A DNA stretch of 5,473 nucleotides from Chitinophagaceae bacterium (GTDB taxonomy: Bacteria > Bacteroidota > Bacteroidia > Chitinophagales > Chitinophagaceae), in the NCBI GenBank assembly GCA_013205585.1, contig JABMML010000106.1, forward strand, positions 1-5,473, in the 5' to 3' direction. This document shows positions 1 through 5,473 of the stretch, in pieces (the stretch's first letter is position 1; every line of letters starts with the position of its first letter). Position numbers and translations under genes: made by a program. The notes beneath the pieces are model-generated. The model searched no databases, was not told where the DNA came from, and was given only the letters and a program-made list of their open reading frames with translations.

Positions 1-261
1 AAAGATGTCTATCGCTATCATCATAAAGAATTAGATGCTATTGCTGATGAGAATGAAAGAGCTAAAAGATTTGTAGAAGTAAATGTGATGGAACAAGTGC
101 ACGATTTAGGCAAAACATCCATTGTTCAAAATGCTTGGAAAAATAAACAACCCTTGCATGTCCATGGTTGGGTGTACGACATTCATGATGGTGTCATTAA
201 AGACTTAGATGTCACTTTTACTTGCACCAAGGATTTGCATAAAGTATACCATTTGGATTAA
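1..261 (+). CDS. can: Beta-class carbonic anhydrase, C-terminal part (5' end outside the window)
   Basis: The frame is open from base 1 to TAA at 259-261 and gives the last 86 residues of a protein whose start lies upstream. Beta-carbonic anhydrases are zinc enzymes that interconvert CO2 and bicarbonate in the cytoplasm, usually to supply bicarbonate to carboxylases. The identifying segment is HVHGWVYDIHDGVIKDLDV (about residues 54-72 of the fragment). It matches the conserved late beta-strand and loop of the bacterial Can type (HGW-Y-I-DG-L-DLDV). The preceding helix, with VNVMEQV and IVQNAW, also fits this family. The zinc ligands (Cys, His, Cys) and the Asp/Arg dyad lie in the missing N-terminal part, so catalytic competence cannot be judged. 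The family is typically a little over 200 residues, so roughly 60% is missing. No convincing terminator follows the stop. The assignment rests on motif recognition only. Confidence 0.88.
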   Translation, partial: KDVYRYHHKELDAIADENERAKRFVEVNVMEQVHDLGKTSIVQNAWKNKQPLHVHGWVYDIHDGVIKDLDVTFTCTKDLHKVYHLD

Positions 262-306
262 TAATTAATCATTGATTTTCAATAGTTTATGTAAAAAATG
301 ACGCAT

Positions 307-338
307 TTGAATTTTTTCTAGAGTTAATATTAAGTTCA
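307..338 (+). promoter_or_regulatory. Possible Bacteroidota-type promoter, weak match (alternative)
   Basis: TTG at 307-309 and TAAGTTCA at 331-338 are separated by 21 bases. They resemble the Bacteroidota consensus TTG-N(17-23)-TAnnTTTG, but only four of the six fixed -7 bases match. If used, transcription would begin near 345 and both candidate receptor starts (363 and 399) would be in the transcript. It overlaps the direct-repeat array, so it competes with the model in which the promoter lies just after the array. Low confidence. Confidence 0.22.
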
Positions 339-370
339 CATTGAGGTAATATTCCGGTAACATTGAAGTC
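327..370 (+). repeat. Four tandem 11-bp direct repeats, candidate response-regulator binding array
   Basis: Four contiguous 11-base units read ATATTAAGTTC (327-337), ACATTGAGGTA (338-348), ATATTCCGGTA (349-359) and ACATTGAAGTC (360-370). The consensus is AYATTNAGGTM. Columns 1, 3, 4, 5 and 10 are invariant, columns 7, 8 and 9 agree in three of four, column 2 is always a pyrimidine and column 11 is A or C. Exact 11-bp phasing places every unit on the same DNA face. Tandem direct repeats with 11-bp period are the known binding geometry of PhoB and other OmpR-family response regulators. A looser copy, ATATTTGCGGTA at 373-384, continues the pattern out of register by two bases. The array ends about 30 bp before the preferred receptor start. 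The sequence does not resemble the E. coli Pho box itself, and the regulator is not in the window. The repeats are seen; their function is inferred. Confidence 0.55.
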
Positions 371-371
371 T

Positions 372-379
372 AATATTTG
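372..379 (+). promoter_or_regulatory. Possible -7 element directly after the 11-bp repeats
   Basis: AATATTTG matches the Bacteroidota -7 consensus TAnnTTTG at five of six fixed positions. No good TTG -33 element sits 17-23 bases upstream. That is what would be expected of an activator-dependent promoter in which a regulator bound to the repeats at 327-370 replaces the upstream contact. Transcription would then start around 385-387, giving a very short leader before GTG 399. Suggestive only. Confidence 0.28.
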
Positions 380-381
380 CG

Positions 382-397
382 GTATAAATATTTATAC
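382..397. repeat. Perfect 16-bp palindrome abutting the receptor start
   Basis: The 16 bases GTATAAATATTTATAC are identical to their own reverse complement (eight complementary pairs, no spacer). The palindrome ends one base before the GTG at 399. It could be an operator for a dimeric repressor, or part of the translation initiation region. As RNA, a hairpin with no spacer would be weak because almost every pair is A-U. If translation instead starts at TTG 363, the palindrome lies inside the coding region. AT-rich palindromes can arise by chance, so function is unproven. Confidence 0.4.
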
Positions 398-398
398 T

Positions 399-3161
399 GT
401 GAAAAGGTTATTAATACTCATTGGATTTATTGGAATTGCAACTATATCTCAAGCCCAAAAAGCTAAATTAACTGGTAAAATTACTAGTTCAAAAAATGAA
501 GCACTTGCTAGTGTTTCTCTTACTTTACAATCAGACAAGACACAGGTTTCAAAAACAGACATTGAAGGAAGATATAGTTTTACTATTGACGTAGCAAAAA
601 ACTATACATTAGTTTTAACCTATGTTGGTTACAAAAACAAAACTGTTCAAGACATTAAGGCTACTACTGCTAATGAAGATTTAGTAGTAGATGTATTATT
701 AGAAGAAGCCAATTCAAAACTAGCTGATGTTACCGTTTCTGCTAATAGAGCATCTAACAAAGGCGCTACAGACAACGCTTTAATTTCTTTTCAAAAGAAT
801 ACCAATACAGTAGCTTCTGTAATTTCTGCAGAAACTATTAAAAGAAGTCCAGATAGAAATACAGCAGAAATTTTAAAAAGAACACCAAGTGCTTCTATCC
901 AAGAAGGTAAATATATTATTGTAAGAGGTTTGGCTGATAGATATAACCAAGCTATGTTAAATGGTATTTTATTAACTAGTACCGAGCCTGATCGTAAAAC
1001 TTTCTCTTTTGATTTATTCCCTTCTCAAATTATTGATAACATTATTATTAATAAAGCCTTCGTTCCAGAATTACCAGGTGAGTGGGCAGGTGGTTTAATT
1101 CAAGTAAACACAAAGGATGTGCCTTCTAAGAATTTCTTTAATGTTCAATTAGGTACAAGTGCTAATAGCTTAATTACTGGAAAGGATTTCTTTAAAGATA
1201 AAGGTGGTAAAACAGACTGGTATGGTATCGACGATGGTACAAGATCATTGCCTACTGGTTATACAACAAAGTCAAATTTCGACACTTCTAGCATTGGTGC
1301 AAAAACGGCATTAGGTAAAACGATGTCAACTAATTGGGCTCCAATACAAACTACAGCAAAGCCAAATATTAACATGCAAATGAATGGTGGTTTTGCTGGA
1401 ACTTTATTTGGTAAAAAAATTGGGGGTATGATTGGTATTAGTTATGCAAATGCATACCGTTTCCAAGATAATGTCAATAATCAAAATGCTATCTCTAATG
1501 ACAAATTTGTTCCAATTACTGAATTAAAGGATAGCAAGTATTTCCAAGACATTAATATGGGTGCCATTGCAGGTTTATCTATATTCTTAAATCCATTGAA
1601 TAAAATTAGTTACAAGGCTATTGTAAACGTTAAAACGGCGAATACTTATAACTCAAGAATGGGTACCGACTACTCAAGACAAGATTTAGTAAAAGGAAAT
1701 GAGTTTGTTTTTGGACAAAACGTATTTTTCACAAATCAATTGACTGGTGATCATAGTTTGTCTAGCAAATTAAAGTTCAATTGGTACGGATCATTTAATA
1801 TTTTAGATTCCTATTCTCCAGACCAAAGAAGAATCATGTACACTAAAAGTATAACTGGATCTGATCCTTATGTATTAAATATTTCAAATACTTTATCTCA
1901 ACAATCGGGCAGTAGAATTTTCCAAACCTTGTCTGATTATATTTATACAGCAGGTGGTGATTTAACTTTTAAAATAAATCAACAAAATACCATCAAGGCT
2001 GGTTATATGGGCCAGGTAAAGGACCGTTTATATGACGCTCAATTATTTGCTATTACCATGCCTATCGACAATCCTGCTTTAAGATTATTGCCAGCAGAAT
2101 CTGCTTTTGTGCCTGATAATTTTGGAACAGGTAGAGATAATAAATTTGCTTTTAATTCTATTCAAAACAGAAATTTCAGATACTTAGCTAACACTATTTT
2201 AAATGCTGGTTATGTACAATTCGATAATAAATTTTCTGATGGCTTAAGAGTAGTTTGGGGTTTAAGAGTAGAAAATTTTGACCAATTAGTAGGATCTGTT
2301 AAGAAGTGGGATCCTCGTCATACTTATTCTAAGGTTACAGACTACTTACCTGGTGTGAATGCAACTATTAAAGTGGGTGATAAATCAAATTTAAGAATTA
2401 CAGGATCTCAAACAGTAATTCGTCCAGAATTAAGAGAATTATCTGCTTTAAATATATATGACTTTGAATTAAACGCTTCAGTTTCTGGTAATCCATCTTT
2501 AAAGCGTACAAAAATTACCAATACCGACCTTCGTTATGAATTGTATCCTGCAGCAGGTGAAATGTTTACAGTAGGTGTATTCTATAAGAATTTTGATAAT
2601 CCTATTGAAAGTATTTATCAAGAAGCTGGAGGTGGTACAAGCTTATTCTCTTTCCAAAATGTTGCAAAAGCCACTGCATTTGGTTTTGAAATAGAAGGAC
2701 GTAAAAAATTATCTAAACGCTTCACATTACAAGCAAACGGTTCTTATATCAATTCAAAAATTGATGACGCTGCTTTAAATGTAAGCAGGGCTTTACAAGG
2801 GCAGTCTCCTTATATTATCAACACTGGTTTATTATACGATGTGGTTGAAAAAGGGTTTAATGCCACAGTATTATTCAATCAAGTGGGTAAGCGTATTTAC
2901 CTAGTAGGAGATATTCAAGCGGGAGCAGGTTCTCCTGATGTATATGAAAATCCAAGAGCCTTGGTTGATTTTCAAATTAGCAAGAAATTTTCAAATAATA
3001 AAGCAGAGATTAGATTTACAATTTCTGATATCCTAAACCAAAGACAAATTTTCTATCAAAATAACAATAGTGATACTGAATATGATAAAGCAAATGATGC
3101 TACTCGTTTTTCAAGAAAATTTGGTACTACTTATGGCGTAACACTTAATTACTCTTTATAA
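399..3161 (+). CDS. TonB-dependent outer-membrane receptor with N-terminal carboxypeptidase-regulatory-like domain
   Basis: Predicted to import a scarce ligand across the outer membrane using TonB/ExbBD energy. Numbering is from GTG 399 (920 residues). A textbook signal peptide, MKRLLILIGFIGIATISQA, ends near residue 19. A carboxypeptidase-regulatory-like beta-sandwich (about 23-105) follows, with TDIEGRYSF at 53-61 and YVGY at 75-78. A TonB-box-like DVTVSA lies at 110-115. The plug (about 133-240) contains RTPSASIQEGKYIIVRGLADRYN and ends in PGEWAGGLIQVNT. The rest, to the C-terminus, is a 22-strand-type beta-barrel. Length and domain order are normal for Bacteroidota receptors. The final residues, TLNYSL, end in Leu rather than the common aromatic residue. 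The same frame is open to TTG 363 (12 more residues), but that start puts an unlikely extension before the signal peptide and overlaps the direct repeats, so GTG 399 is preferred. The receptor lies 38 bp before a lipoprotein gene, presumably its partner in one operon. The family call is secure; the ligand is unknown. Confidence 0.9.
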   Translation: MKRLLILIGFIGIATISQAQKAKLTGKITSSKNEALASVSLTLQSDKTQVSKTDIEGRYSFTIDVAKNYTLVLTYVGYKNKTVQDIKATTANEDLVVDVLLEEANSKLADVTVSANRASNKGATDNALISFQKNTNTVASVISAETIKRSPDRNTAEILKRTPSASIQEGKYIIVRGLADRYNQAMLNGILLTSTEPDRKTFSFDLFPSQIIDNIIINKAFVPELPGEWAGGLIQVNTKDVPSKNFFNVQLGTSANSLITGKDFFKDKGGKTDWYGIDDGTRSLPTGYTTKSNFDTSSIGAKTALGKTMSTNWAPIQTTAKPNINMQMNGGFAGTLFGKKIGGMIGISYANAYRFQDNVNNQNAISNDKFVPITELKDSKYFQDINMGAIAGLSIFLNPLNKISYKAIVNVKTANTYNSRMGTDYSRQDLVKGNEFVFGQNVFFTNQLTGDHSLSSKLKFNWYGSFNILDSYSPDQRRIMYTKSITGSDPYVLNISNTLSQQSGSRIFQTLSDYIYTAGGDLTFKINQQNTIKAGYMGQVKDRLYDAQLFAITMPIDNPALRLLPAESAFVPDNFGTGRDNKFAFNSIQNRNFRYLANTILNAGYVQFDNKFSDGLRVVWGLRVENFDQLVGSVKKWDPRHTYSKVTDYLPGVNATIKVGDKSNLRITGSQTVIRPELRELSALNIYDFELNASVSGNPSLKRTKITNTDLRYELYPAAGEMFTVGVFYKNFDNPIESIYQEAGGGTSLFSFQNVAKATAFGFEIEGRKKLSKRFTLQANGSYINSKIDDAALNVSRALQGQSPYIINTGLLYDVVEKGFNATVLFNQVGKRIYLVGDIQAGAGSPDVYENPRALVDFQISKKFSNNKAEIRFTISDILNQRQIFYQNNNSDTEYDKANDATRFSRKFGTTYGVTLNYSL

Positions 3162-3199
3162 TATAACAAAATCAAAAACTTTTTTTAAATACAACAACA

Positions 3200-4738
3200 A
3201 TGAAACAATTATTTATTTTATCCCTAGCTTTTTTAGCCGTAACTGGTTGCAGAAAGATTGAAATGGATGGCGAAAAAGAAATCTTCGTAGTAACGAAGGA
3301 AGTTGCTCCTGTAGGTGTGGTAGTTAATACCATTACTTTAACAGGTAAAATTACAAAAGACACTACTTTATTTGCAAAAGATATAAACTACCTTTCTGGT
3401 ATAGTTTATATTACTAAAGGAGTTACACTTACAGTAGAACCTGGTGCTAAAGTACAAGGTAAATCTGGCTCAAATGTATCAGCCTTAGTCATCACTCGTG
3501 GTGCTAAAATTGTAGCAAAAGGTACTGCAGAAAAACCTATCGTATTTACTTCTGCTCAACCAAATCCTGCATCAGGAGACTGGGGTGGCATAGTTATATT
3601 AGGAATTGCTAAAGTAAACCAAGTATACACTTGGAAAGGTGCTGCTGTAACTGGTTTAACTTCAGTAGAAGGTGGTATCAATGATACAGAAGTAGGTTAT
3701 GGTTTAGCTGGTTCTGGTGATGCAGTTTTCCCTACAGGAAATGATGCGGATAATTCTGGTTTTTTACAATATGCAAGAATTGAATATGCAGGATACGCTT
3801 TCCAACCAGATAATGAGTTGAATAGCTTAACAATGGCTGGTGTGGGTAATGGTACAACTATTGACCATATCCAAGTTACTTATGCAAAAGACGATGCTTT
3901 TGAGTGGTTTGGTGGTACTGTAAACTGTAAGTATTTAATTGCTTACAAAACACAAGATGATGATTTTGATACTGACTTTGGATATGCTGGAAATGTTCAG
4001 TTTGGAATCGTATTAAGAGATTCAGTTATTGCCGATATCTCTCAATCTGAAGCATTTGAATCAGATAATGATGGTAAAGGATCTTCTTTAACACCAAGAA
4101 CTTCAGCAGTATTCTCTAATATTACTGCCATTGGACCAAGAGCCACATTATCTAATGTAGGAAATAGTTTATTTAGAGCAGGAGCACATATCAGAAGAAA
4201 TACAGGTATTTCTATTATGAACTCTATTATTACTGGTTGGCCTATTGGTCTTAATTTTGATGTTGCATTAGGATTTGTAGATAAGAATATTGATGACAGC
4301 AGTATTAGAATTAAGAACACAACGCTTGCTGGTAATACTTCAAATATAACTTTAAGTGGTACATCTACTGTTGGAGCTACAGCTGCAAGTCTATTGACTT
4401 GGTTCTCAACTCCAGCATTTGGCAATACAATTTTAACTACTGCTTCTGCAGATAGATTAAAATTAATTCAACCATTTAACTATACAAGTCCAGACTTTAC
4501 TCCTTACGCTAATAACTCAACTCCATCTACTACTCCGGCAACTTTAAGTACAGATGCAATAACTGCTGCTACTTGGGGATCATTAGGTACTTGGGATAAT
4601 GTTAACTTCACTAAAAACGGTTCTTTCACAGATGCTAAATTACAAAATGCTTTCTTTGAAAAAGTTTCATTCAGAGGTGCAGTTGCAGTATCTGGTGATA
4701 ACCAAACATGGTGGAAAGGTTGGACAGTTTTCAAATAA
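3200..4738 (+). CDS. Surface-type lipoprotein with parallel beta-helix-like fold, partner of the TonB-dependent receptor
   Basis: A 512-residue protein starting at ATG 3200, behind an A-rich leader without a Shine-Dalgarno site. The signal sequence ends in a lipobox, V14-T15-G16-C17, so Cys17 should be lipidated. The following RKIEMDGEKE is charged and acid-rich, compatible with the acidic export signals that send Bacteroidota lipoproteins to the cell surface. Residues about 44-120 have the regular strand-turn pattern of a right-handed beta-helix (GIVYITKGVTLTVEPGAKV, then ALVITRGAKIVAKGTAEKPIVFTS). Landmarks follow: GDWGG 126-130, DNSG 184-187, EYAG 195-198, DDAFEWFGGT 231-240, the acidic DDDFDTDFG 253-261 and FESDNDG 286-292. 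These match a widespread Bacteroidota family of uncharacterised lipoproteins. A Thr/Ser/Pro-rich stretch (about 428-455) precedes a C-terminal segment ending in TWWKGWTVFK. There is no SusD-like helical repeat architecture and no recognisable type IX secretion tail. It is probably cotranscribed with the receptor and acts as a ligand-capturing or lid subunit; this role is inferred from position only. Confidence 0.82.
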   Translation: MKQLFILSLAFLAVTGCRKIEMDGEKEIFVVTKEVAPVGVVVNTITLTGKITKDTTLFAKDINYLSGIVYITKGVTLTVEPGAKVQGKSGSNVSALVITRGAKIVAKGTAEKPIVFTSAQPNPASGDWGGIVILGIAKVNQVYTWKGAAVTGLTSVEGGINDTEVGYGLAGSGDAVFPTGNDADNSGFLQYARIEYAGYAFQPDNELNSLTMAGVGNGTTIDHIQVTYAKDDAFEWFGGTVNCKYLIAYKTQDDDFDTDFGYAGNVQFGIVLRDSVIADISQSEAFESDNDGKGSSLTPRTSAVFSNITAIGPRATLSNVGNSLFRAGAHIRRNTGISIMNSIITGWPIGLNFDVALGFVDKNIDDSSIRIKNTTLAGNTSNITLSGTSTVGATAASLLTWFSTPAFGNTILTTASADRLKLIQPFNYTSPDFTPYANNSTPSTTPATLSTDAITAATWGSLGTWDNVNFTKNGSFTDAKLQNAFFEKVSFRGAVAVSGDNQTWWKGWTVFK

Positions 4739-4768
4739 GCTAGTATTTAAAAAATTGTTAGATTCTAT

Positions 4769-4807
4769 ATAAAAAAAGCGTCCCGAATTTCGGGACGCTT
4801 TTTTTAT
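4769..4807. terminator. Strong bidirectional intrinsic terminator between convergent genes
   Basis: A 9-bp GC-rich stem (GCGTCCCGA at 4778-4786 with TCGGGACGC at 4790-4798) closes a three-base ATT loop. It is flanked by seven A (4771-4777) and seven T (4799-4805), and the outer pairs extend to 4769 and 4807. Read on either strand it is a hairpin followed by seven U. It begins 30 bp after the lipoprotein stop (4738) and lies 43 bp beyond the convergent arsC stop (4851), so it can terminate both transcripts. Confidence 0.95.
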
Positions 4808-4850
4808 GTTAACCAAAATAGTAATTGAATAAATATGGAGCCAAGAATAA

Positions 4851-5264
4851 TTAAATATATTCTTCTACAAATTGCTCGCAGTAAGTTTTAATCATTGCTC
4901 TTACACTTCTAAACTGCTCATTAATTTCATCTTCTGTGCCTAATGCTTTAGCTGGGTCTGGAAAATTATAATGTAGTTTCACTGCCTTGGTAGGAAAATA
5001 AGGGCAACGCTCTTTAGCATTGTCACATACGGTAATCACATAATCAAAATTTACATCGAAGTATTCTGTAATATTATTAGAGGTATGACTTGAAATATCA
5101 ATACCTATTTCTTTCATTGTAGAGGTGGCCTTTGGGTTCACGCCATGTGTTTCCACGCCTGCAGAATATACATTGGCTTTGCCTACAGTCAAAGAAGCTA
5201 AAAACCCATGGGCTATTTGACTTCTGCAACTATTACCCGTGCATAATACTAAAATATTTTTCAT
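4851..5264 (-). CDS. arsC: Thioredoxin-coupled arsenate reductase (low-molecular-weight phosphatase fold)
   Basis: Reduces arsenate to arsenite in the cytoplasm through a three-cysteine relay recycled by thioredoxin. The protein has 137 residues from ATG 5264. The frame stays open upstream to a TTG at 5288, but starting there would add eight residues before the canonical MKNILVLCTGNSCRS. A purine-rich AAGAAG lies just upstream of the ATG. The P-loop is C8-T-G-N-S-C13-R14-S15. The resolving cysteines are C80 and C87, in VCDNAKERCP, and the general acid is D103 in FPDPA. Each sits two residues before its counterpart in the Staphylococcus/Bacillus enzymes (C10, C82, C89, D105), so all catalytic residues are present and this is not simply a tyrosine phosphatase. 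No arsR or arsenite exporter gene is visible within the window. It shares its strand with the alanine dehydrogenase upstream, but a terminator lies between them, so it may be transcribed alone. No clear promoter is seen. Similar proteins are sometimes annotated as protein-tyrosine-phosphatase. Confidence 0.92.
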   Translation of the reverse strand: MKNILVLCTGNSCRSQIAHGFLASLTVGKANVYSAGVETHGVNPKATSTMKEIGIDISSHTSNNITEYFDVNFDYVITVCDNAKERCPYFPTKAVKLHYNFPDPAKALGTEDEINEQFRSVRAMIKTYCEQFVEEYI

Positions 5265-5310
5265 ATACTTCTTATCTATAAAATTCAATTAAAATTAATT
5301 CATTTTAGAA

Positions 5311-5347
5311 TATAAAAAAGCCCAGTCTTTTGAAGGACCAGGCTTTC
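5311..5347 (-). terminator. Intrinsic terminator after the alanine dehydrogenase gene
   Basis: On the minus strand, AAAGCC (5346-5341) pairs with GGCTTT (5322-5317). The hairpin continues after a 2x2 internal mismatch with GTC (inner arm near 5338-5336) and reaches a small loop around 5330-5333. The descending arm runs into TTTTTTATA (5319-5311). It lies about 23 bp after the upstream gene's stop codon and 47 bp before arsC. The interrupted stem makes it weaker than the 4769-4807 terminator, so some readthrough into arsC is possible. Confidence 0.75.
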
Positions 5348-5369
5348 CATTATCAAACCCATATGAATA

Positions 5370-5473
5370 CTATGCGTTGAAAGCGTCGGCTACGCCTTTA
5401 TGTAAAATTTTTCCTGCTTTTATATTTAAGCCTTTTGCTAAAGCTGCATTTTCAACACATGCTTTTTCCCATC
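5370..5473 (-). CDS. ald: Probable alanine dehydrogenase, extreme C-terminus (5' part outside the window)
   Basis: Reading the minus strand in from the window edge gives 33 residues, beginning WEKACVENAALAKGL and ending HKGVADAFNA, then TAG at 5372-5370. The first codon in the window is incomplete. The pattern, a helix with an N-A-LAKGL motif, then a G-K-beta turn and V-A-AF at the end, resembles the C-terminal tail of NAD-dependent alanine dehydrogenases (for example NPALAKGL in the mycobacterial enzyme). These interconvert L-alanine and pyruvate plus ammonia in the cytoplasm. No catalytic or nucleotide-binding residues are in view, so the assignment rests on this short tail alone. The fragment is followed by its own terminator. 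Confidence 0.62.
   Translation of the reverse strand, partial: WEKACVENAALAKGLNIKAGKILHKGVADAFNA

Noticed and set aside
271..283. Small inverted repeat ATTGA-TTT-TCAAT after the carbonic anhydrase gene, as a terminator
   Set aside because: The stem has only five mostly A-T pairs and no following T-run, too weak to call a terminator.
327..370. CRISPR-like or phage attachment interpretation of the tandem repeats
   Set aside because: The units are 11 bp and contiguous without spacers. No cas, integrase or tRNA gene is present.
3179..3187. T-run in the receptor-lipoprotein gap as a terminator
   Set aside because: No hairpin precedes the T stretch. The 38-bp gap fits cotranscription of the two genes.
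3172..3363. Minus-strand open frame of 63 codons spanning the receptor-lipoprotein gap
   Set aside because: It is antisense to the lipoprotein start, with no recognisable motif and low-complexity ends. The plus-strand genes explain the region.
4042..4425. Minus-strand open frame of 127 codons inside the lipoprotein gene
   Set aside because: A mirror frame of the well-supported lipoprotein coding sequence, with no family resemblance or initiation signal.
4504..4734. Minus-strand open frame of 76 codons at the lipoprotein 3' end
   Set aside because: Entirely antisense to the lipoprotein's Thr/Ser-rich tail. Its composition reflects the complementary strand only.
5265..5288. Extended arsC start at TTG 5288
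   Set aside because: The extra eight residues precede the canonical MKNILVLCTGN start of the family, and ATG 5264 has a purine-rich site just upstream.
5280..5300. Second repeat array (AATTnAATTTT-like pair) upstream of arsC
   Set aside because: The two units are almost pure A/T, differ in length and do not match the AYATTNAGGTM consensus. Low complexity explains them.

Overview
The window looks like chromosomal DNA from a low-GC member of the Bacteroidota. Chitinophagales/Sphingobacteria-like is my guess, and no RNA gene fixes it. The evidence is a TonB-dependent receptor carrying an N-terminal carboxypeptidase-regulatory-like domain, a neighbouring surface lipoprotein, AT-rich leaders without clear Shine-Dalgarno sites, and heavy use of TTA, AAA and ATT codons. 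I see no mobile element, CRISPR array, tRNA or rRNA.

Layout. Positions 1-261 (+) are the C-terminal end of a beta-class carbonic anhydrase. A 137-base gap (262-398) holds the most interesting DNA: four contiguous 11-bp imperfect direct repeats (327-370), then a -7-like element, then a perfect 16-bp palindrome (382-397) ending one base before a GTG codon at 399. I take this GTG as the start of the TonB-dependent receptor. Positions 399-3161 encode the receptor. After 38 bp, 3200-4738 encode a lipoprotein with a parallel beta-helix-like fold. A strong symmetric terminator (4769-4807) closes this two-gene operon and also serves the convergent gene. On the minus strand, 5264-4851 encode a thioredoxin-type arsenate reductase (ArsC). 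Upstream of it lie a second terminator (about 5347-5311) and the last 33 codons of a probable alanine dehydrogenase (5473-5370).

How the parts may work together. The receptor and lipoprotein probably form an outer-membrane uptake pair analogous to SusC/SusD, but with a beta-helix lipoprotein in place of SusD. The substrate cannot be read from sequence. The 11-bp tandem repeats next to the probable promoter have the geometry used by OmpR/PhoB-type response regulators, so the pair may be switched on by a two-component system. A phosphate-type signal is one hypothesis, and the nearby arsenate reductase is only weak circumstantial support for it. The carbonic anhydrase and alanine dehydrogenase ends look like ordinary housekeeping neighbours.
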